Source: Syntrophomonadaceae bacterium (GTDB lineage Bacteria > Bacillota > Dethiobacteria > SKNC01). From it: a stretch of DNA of 17,474 bases. The translations under genes and the position numbers were made by a program. Where the stretch lies: contig PWHX01000017.1 in assembly GCA_003555415.1 (NCBI GenBank), forward strand, positions 1 through 17,474, read 5' to 3'. Below, piece by piece: positions 15,169 through 17,474 of this stretch. A model generated the notes under the pieces. That model was not told the origin of the DNA. It searched no databases and was given only the letters and a program-made list of their open reading frames with translations. Position 1 is the stretch's first letter. Each line of letters starts with the position of its first letter.

Positions 15169-15198
15169 TTGCTTAATGCTTTCTCTATATTGTATAAT
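15169..15198 (+). promoter_or_regulatory. Candidate sigma-A promoter of the MoxR–VWA pair
   Basis: TATAAT (15193-15198) is perfect. TTGCTT (15169-15174) lies 18 bases upstream and matches three of six. A further candidate, TTGACT (15119-15124) with TATTTT 17 bases on (15142-15147), lies nearer the divergent gene. From the first, transcription starts near 15205, consistent with the GTG start at 15238. Confidence 0.5.
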
Positions 15199-15223
15199 GA
15201 ACCTAACTTTTTCAAAGTCATCG

Positions 15224-15229
15224 AAAGGA
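15224..15229 (+). promoter_or_regulatory. Shine-Dalgarno that decides the MoxR start
   Basis: AAAGGA lies 8 nt before the GTG at 15238. Earlier in-frame starts (TTG 15073, ATG 15130) have no Shine-Dalgarno and would begin upstream of the likely transcription start. Confidence 0.65.
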
Positions 15230-15237
15230 TGTGTCCC

Positions 15238-16122
15238 GTGGATATTAGCATTGAAAATATTAAAAAAGAATTTGATAAGGCAGGCTATATATGTGACAGC
15301 GAGGTTATCATTACCGTTTACCTGGCCCTGAAACTGGAAAAACCAATACTTATTGAAGGCGAGCCGGGCGTCGGCAAAACCGAGCTGGGCAAAGTCTTAA
15401 GCCAGGTATTTAATACGGAACTTATTCGACTGCAGTGCTACGAAGGACTAGACGAAAATAAAGCCCTGTACGAATGGAACTACCAGAAGCAGCTTTTGAA
15501 GATCCAGCTTTTAAAAGGCTCCCAGTATGAACAAACCCTGGAGGAAGATTTGTTTTCCAGGGAATACCTGCTGGAACGACCCCTGTTAAAAGCCATTCAG
15601 GCGGACAAAAAAGTTGTCCTTCTTATTGACGAAGTAGATAAAACAGATGAGGAATTTGAAGCTTTCCTGTTCGAGCTATTGTCTGATTTTCAAGTATCCG
15701 TACCGGAGCTGGGTACCCTTACCACCGGGGATATACCTATCGTGGTGCTGACCAGCAATAATGAAAGGGAACTATCCGACGGATTAAAGAGACGCTGCAT
15801 ATACCTGTATTTAGACTACCCCTCCGTAGAAAGGGAAGTAGACATTATCAAGGCTAAAGTGCCCGGAATAGAAGATAGGCTTACCCAGCAAATAGCCAGG
15901 GCGGTTAACTTAATCCGACAGAACGCAGAAATAAAGAAAAAGCCCTCCATAGCAGAAACCCTGGACTGGGCAAGAGCCCTGCTCACTTTAAATCAGGACA
16001 GTCTAGATGAAAAAACCATAAAGCAGACCATGAATATCTTGTTAAAAACAAAAGCGGACCTGGATTCTTTCTACCAACATATAGGACCGGTAGCCCTGGA
16101 TGAATATGCCCGCTCCAAATAG
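15238..16122 (+). CDS. MoxR-family AAA+ ATPase (CoxD-like)
   Basis: MoxR ATPases act with partner von Willebrand A proteins as chaperones that remodel or mature other proteins, often by metal insertion. In 294 residues, Walker A is GEPGVGKT (41-48), Walker B is LLIDEVD (128-134), sensor 1 is around TSNN (172-175) and the RR at 185-186 is a candidate arginine finger. The GTG start gives MDISIENIKKEFDKAGY, typical of the family; the longer frame back to 15073 would add a Phe/Tyr/Lys-rich stretch with no family resemblance. The VWA gene follows after 8 bases, so the pair is almost certainly one operon. The closest named parallel is CoxD, needed for Mo-Cu CO dehydrogenase. The true substrate here is unknown. 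Confidence 0.93.
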   Translation: MDISIENIKKEFDKAGYICDSEVIITVYLALKLEKPILIEGEPGVGKTELGKVLSQVFNTELIRLQCYEGLDENKALYEWNYQKQLLKIQLLKGSQYEQTLEEDLFSREYLLERPLLKAIQADKKVVLLIDEVDKTDEEFEAFLFELLSDFQVSVPELGTLTTGDIPIVVLTSNNERELSDGLKRRCIYLYLDYPSVEREVDIIKAKVPGIEDRLTQQIARAVNLIRQNAEIKKKPSIAETLDWARALLTLNQDSLDEKTIKQTMNILLKTKADLDSFYQHIGPVALDEYARSK

Positions 16123-16130
16123 GTGATGAC

Positions 16131-17471
16131 ATGAAAAAAACAATGGAAAGCAACATGGTAAGGTTCACTCACCTTCTCCGGCTGTCGGGGATAAAAATTG
16201 GCAGCGGTGAAGTTATTGACGCCTTAAACACCCTGCAGGAAATAGATATCTCCCACAGGGAAACGGTTAAAACCGCTCTGCGGGCAGTCCTGATTAAAAG
16301 AAAAGGGGAAAGGGAAGTATTTGACCGCACCTTTGACCTGTTTTTTTCACCCATGGAAGAGAAGGAACGGCAACAGATGGAGCACCAGAAAAGAGAAGAA
16401 CAGAAACAAGAGCAGATGGAACAGGCCGAAGAAGACCTGACCTTTGATCAGCAAGAAATGGATCTGAGCGAAGAAGAAAAGCTGACCTACGGCCAGATGC
16501 CCGAAGAAGAAAAAGAAAAAATTAAAAATTACCTGGATAATGCCGAACAAGGAATGACCCGGGAATGGGAAAAAAGCGTAAAACCTATGCTGGAGGTTGT
16601 GGTAAAAGGCGCCTTGAGAAGATGGATGAATCAGCACAAGGATGAGGTGGATCTACAAAATTTTCAGCATACCGGGGATGATGAATTAGACTCTATCCTG
16701 GAAGACCTGGGACAGAACGCCCCCTCCCGGGAGGACCAGCTCATGTATGAAGATATGCAAAATATTGATAACAAAGATATCCCCAAAGCAAACCAACTTA
16801 TCAGAAAGCTGGCCCGCCACCTGGTCACAAGAATCACCCGGCGCTACAAGCGGAGCAAAAAGCACCAGATGCTGGACCTGCGCCGTACCATTAGGGAGAA
16901 TATACGGTTCGGGGGAACCATGTTCAAGCTGAAGTATCGCAGCAAAAAGATACAAAAACCAAAGCTAGTGCTTATATGTGATGTCTCCGGTTCCATGTCC
17001 AGTTACGCCAGCTTTGTCCTGCAGTTTATTTATGGAATCCATTCTGTGCTGGGACAGATAGAAACTTTTATCTTTTCCGACAACCTGGAAAGAATAACTC
17101 CTTACTTTCAGCCGGGAAGCGACTTTAACCAATTAATGGTAGACATTATGAACAAGAGCAAGGTATGGGGCGGGGGAACGCGGCTGAACAAAACCCTGCA
17201 GACTTTGCAGAAGGAATATTCGGAAGCCATAACCGGTGATGCCTATATAATTATCCTTAGTGATACTAAAACGGAAGCTCCTTCAGAAACCTTAGAAGAA
17301 CTTTTAAAGATAAAAAAACAAGCCAAAGATATCTTATGGCTAAACACCCTACCGGAGGAAGAATGGGCCAATTCTAAAACAACCAGGATCTTTCAAAAGC
17401 ATGTAAAAATGTACCCCTCCAATACTCTAAGTGACGTAGAAAAAATTACCCGGAGTAAAATCTTTCAGTAA
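16131..17471 (+). CDS. CoxE-like von Willebrand factor A domain protein
   Basis: CoxE-type proteins partner MoxR ATPases and bind a metal ion and client protein through a MIDAS site. The protein has 446 residues. An N-terminal domain (about 1-75) resembles the family start. A very acidic Glu/Gln/Lys stretch (about 76-135) follows, probably a coiled or flexible linker, then a basic helical region (about 222-270). The VWA domain (about 275-440) has an intact MIDAS: DVSGS (D284, S286, S288), T350 in GGGTRL and D378 in LSDTK. There is no signal peptide or membrane segment. AGGTGATG precedes the ATG. It is complete, ending 3 bases before the window edge, so further genes of the operon may lie beyond. 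Phage- or defence-type MoxR/VWA systems cannot be excluded. Confidence 0.92.
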   Translation: MKKTMESNMVRFTHLLRLSGIKIGSGEVIDALNTLQEIDISHRETVKTALRAVLIKRKGEREVFDRTFDLFFSPMEEKERQQMEHQKREEQKQEQMEQAEEDLTFDQQEMDLSEEEKLTYGQMPEEEKEKIKNYLDNAEQGMTREWEKSVKPMLEVVVKGALRRWMNQHKDEVDLQNFQHTGDDELDSILEDLGQNAPSREDQLMYEDMQNIDNKDIPKANQLIRKLARHLVTRITRRYKRSKKHQMLDLRRTIRENIRFGGTMFKLKYRSKKIQKPKLVLICDVSGSMSSYASFVLQFIYGIHSVLGQIETFIFSDNLERITPYFQPGSDFNQLMVDIMNKSKVWGGGTRLNKTLQTLQKEYSEAITGDAYIIILSDTKTEAPSETLEELLKIKKQAKDILWLNTLPEEEWANSKTTRIFQKHVKMYPSNTLSDVEKITRSKIFQ

Positions 17472-17474
17472 AAT

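Noticed and set aside
15073..15237. A 55-residue N-terminal extension of the MoxR protein from TTG 15073 or ATG 15130
   Set aside because: It has no Shine-Dalgarno and no family resemblance, and it lies upstream of the likely transcription start. The GTG at 15238 has AAAGGA and a family-type N-terminus.
16347..16637. A 96-codon minus-strand frame rich in Phe and Leu
   Set aside because: It is the antisense of the Glu/Lys-rich linker of the VWA gene and has no start context or homology of its own.

Overview
The window looks like chromosomal core DNA from an AT-rich, low-GC Gram-positive anaerobe of the class Clostridia. Three things point there: the Firmicutes-type gene order hpf–(insert)–secA–prfB, a long-form HPF and a split transketolase. 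A CooC-type nickel-insertion ATPase suggests a carbon monoxide dehydrogenase (Wood-Ljungdahl or CO metabolism) elsewhere in the genome. The species cannot be named from this sequence. Fifteen protein genes are on the minus strand up to about 15.08 kb, apart from two plus-strand genes at the right edge. No rRNA, tRNA, CRISPR array or insertion sequence was seen, and no gene-free stretch exceeds 300 bases.

Layout, in minus-strand transcription order (right to left). A UPF0173 metallo-beta-lactamase-fold hydrolase (14402-15079) and a CooC-like ATPase (13563-14321) each have a recognisable promoter, and a strong terminator follows the ATPase gene. Next is fabZ (13063-13491), then a short leader with two mutually exclusive hairpins, then a probable metK–recD2–comF operon (12968 to 8827). 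cspA (8513-8713) has the best sigma-A promoter in the window, a leader hairpin and its own terminator. hpf (7797-8339) follows a near-perfect sigma-H-type promoter and ends in a terminator. An unrecognised 371-residue nucleotidyltransferase-like gene (6505-7620) is followed by a possible 31-codon ORF and a terminator. The last group is a secA–prfB–yitT–tktN–tktC cluster (6271 to the left edge), with small gaps and a tktN/tktC overlap.

On the plus strand, a MoxR-family AAA+ ATPase (15238-16122) and a CoxE-like von Willebrand factor A protein (16131-17471) form a tight pair, divergent from the hydrolase gene.

Most of the window is housekeeping: protein export (SecA), termination (RF2, made through a programmed +1 frameshift), ribosome hibernation (HPF), cold shock, SAM synthesis, fatty acid synthesis and pentose phosphate metabolism. 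The parts most worth a second look are the 371-residue protein inserted in the conserved hpf–secA order, the CooC/MBL/MoxR/VWA neighbourhood, the regulatory RNA-like leaders before secA and metK, the RF2 frameshift site with little visible internal Shine-Dalgarno, and the frequent use of TTG starts.
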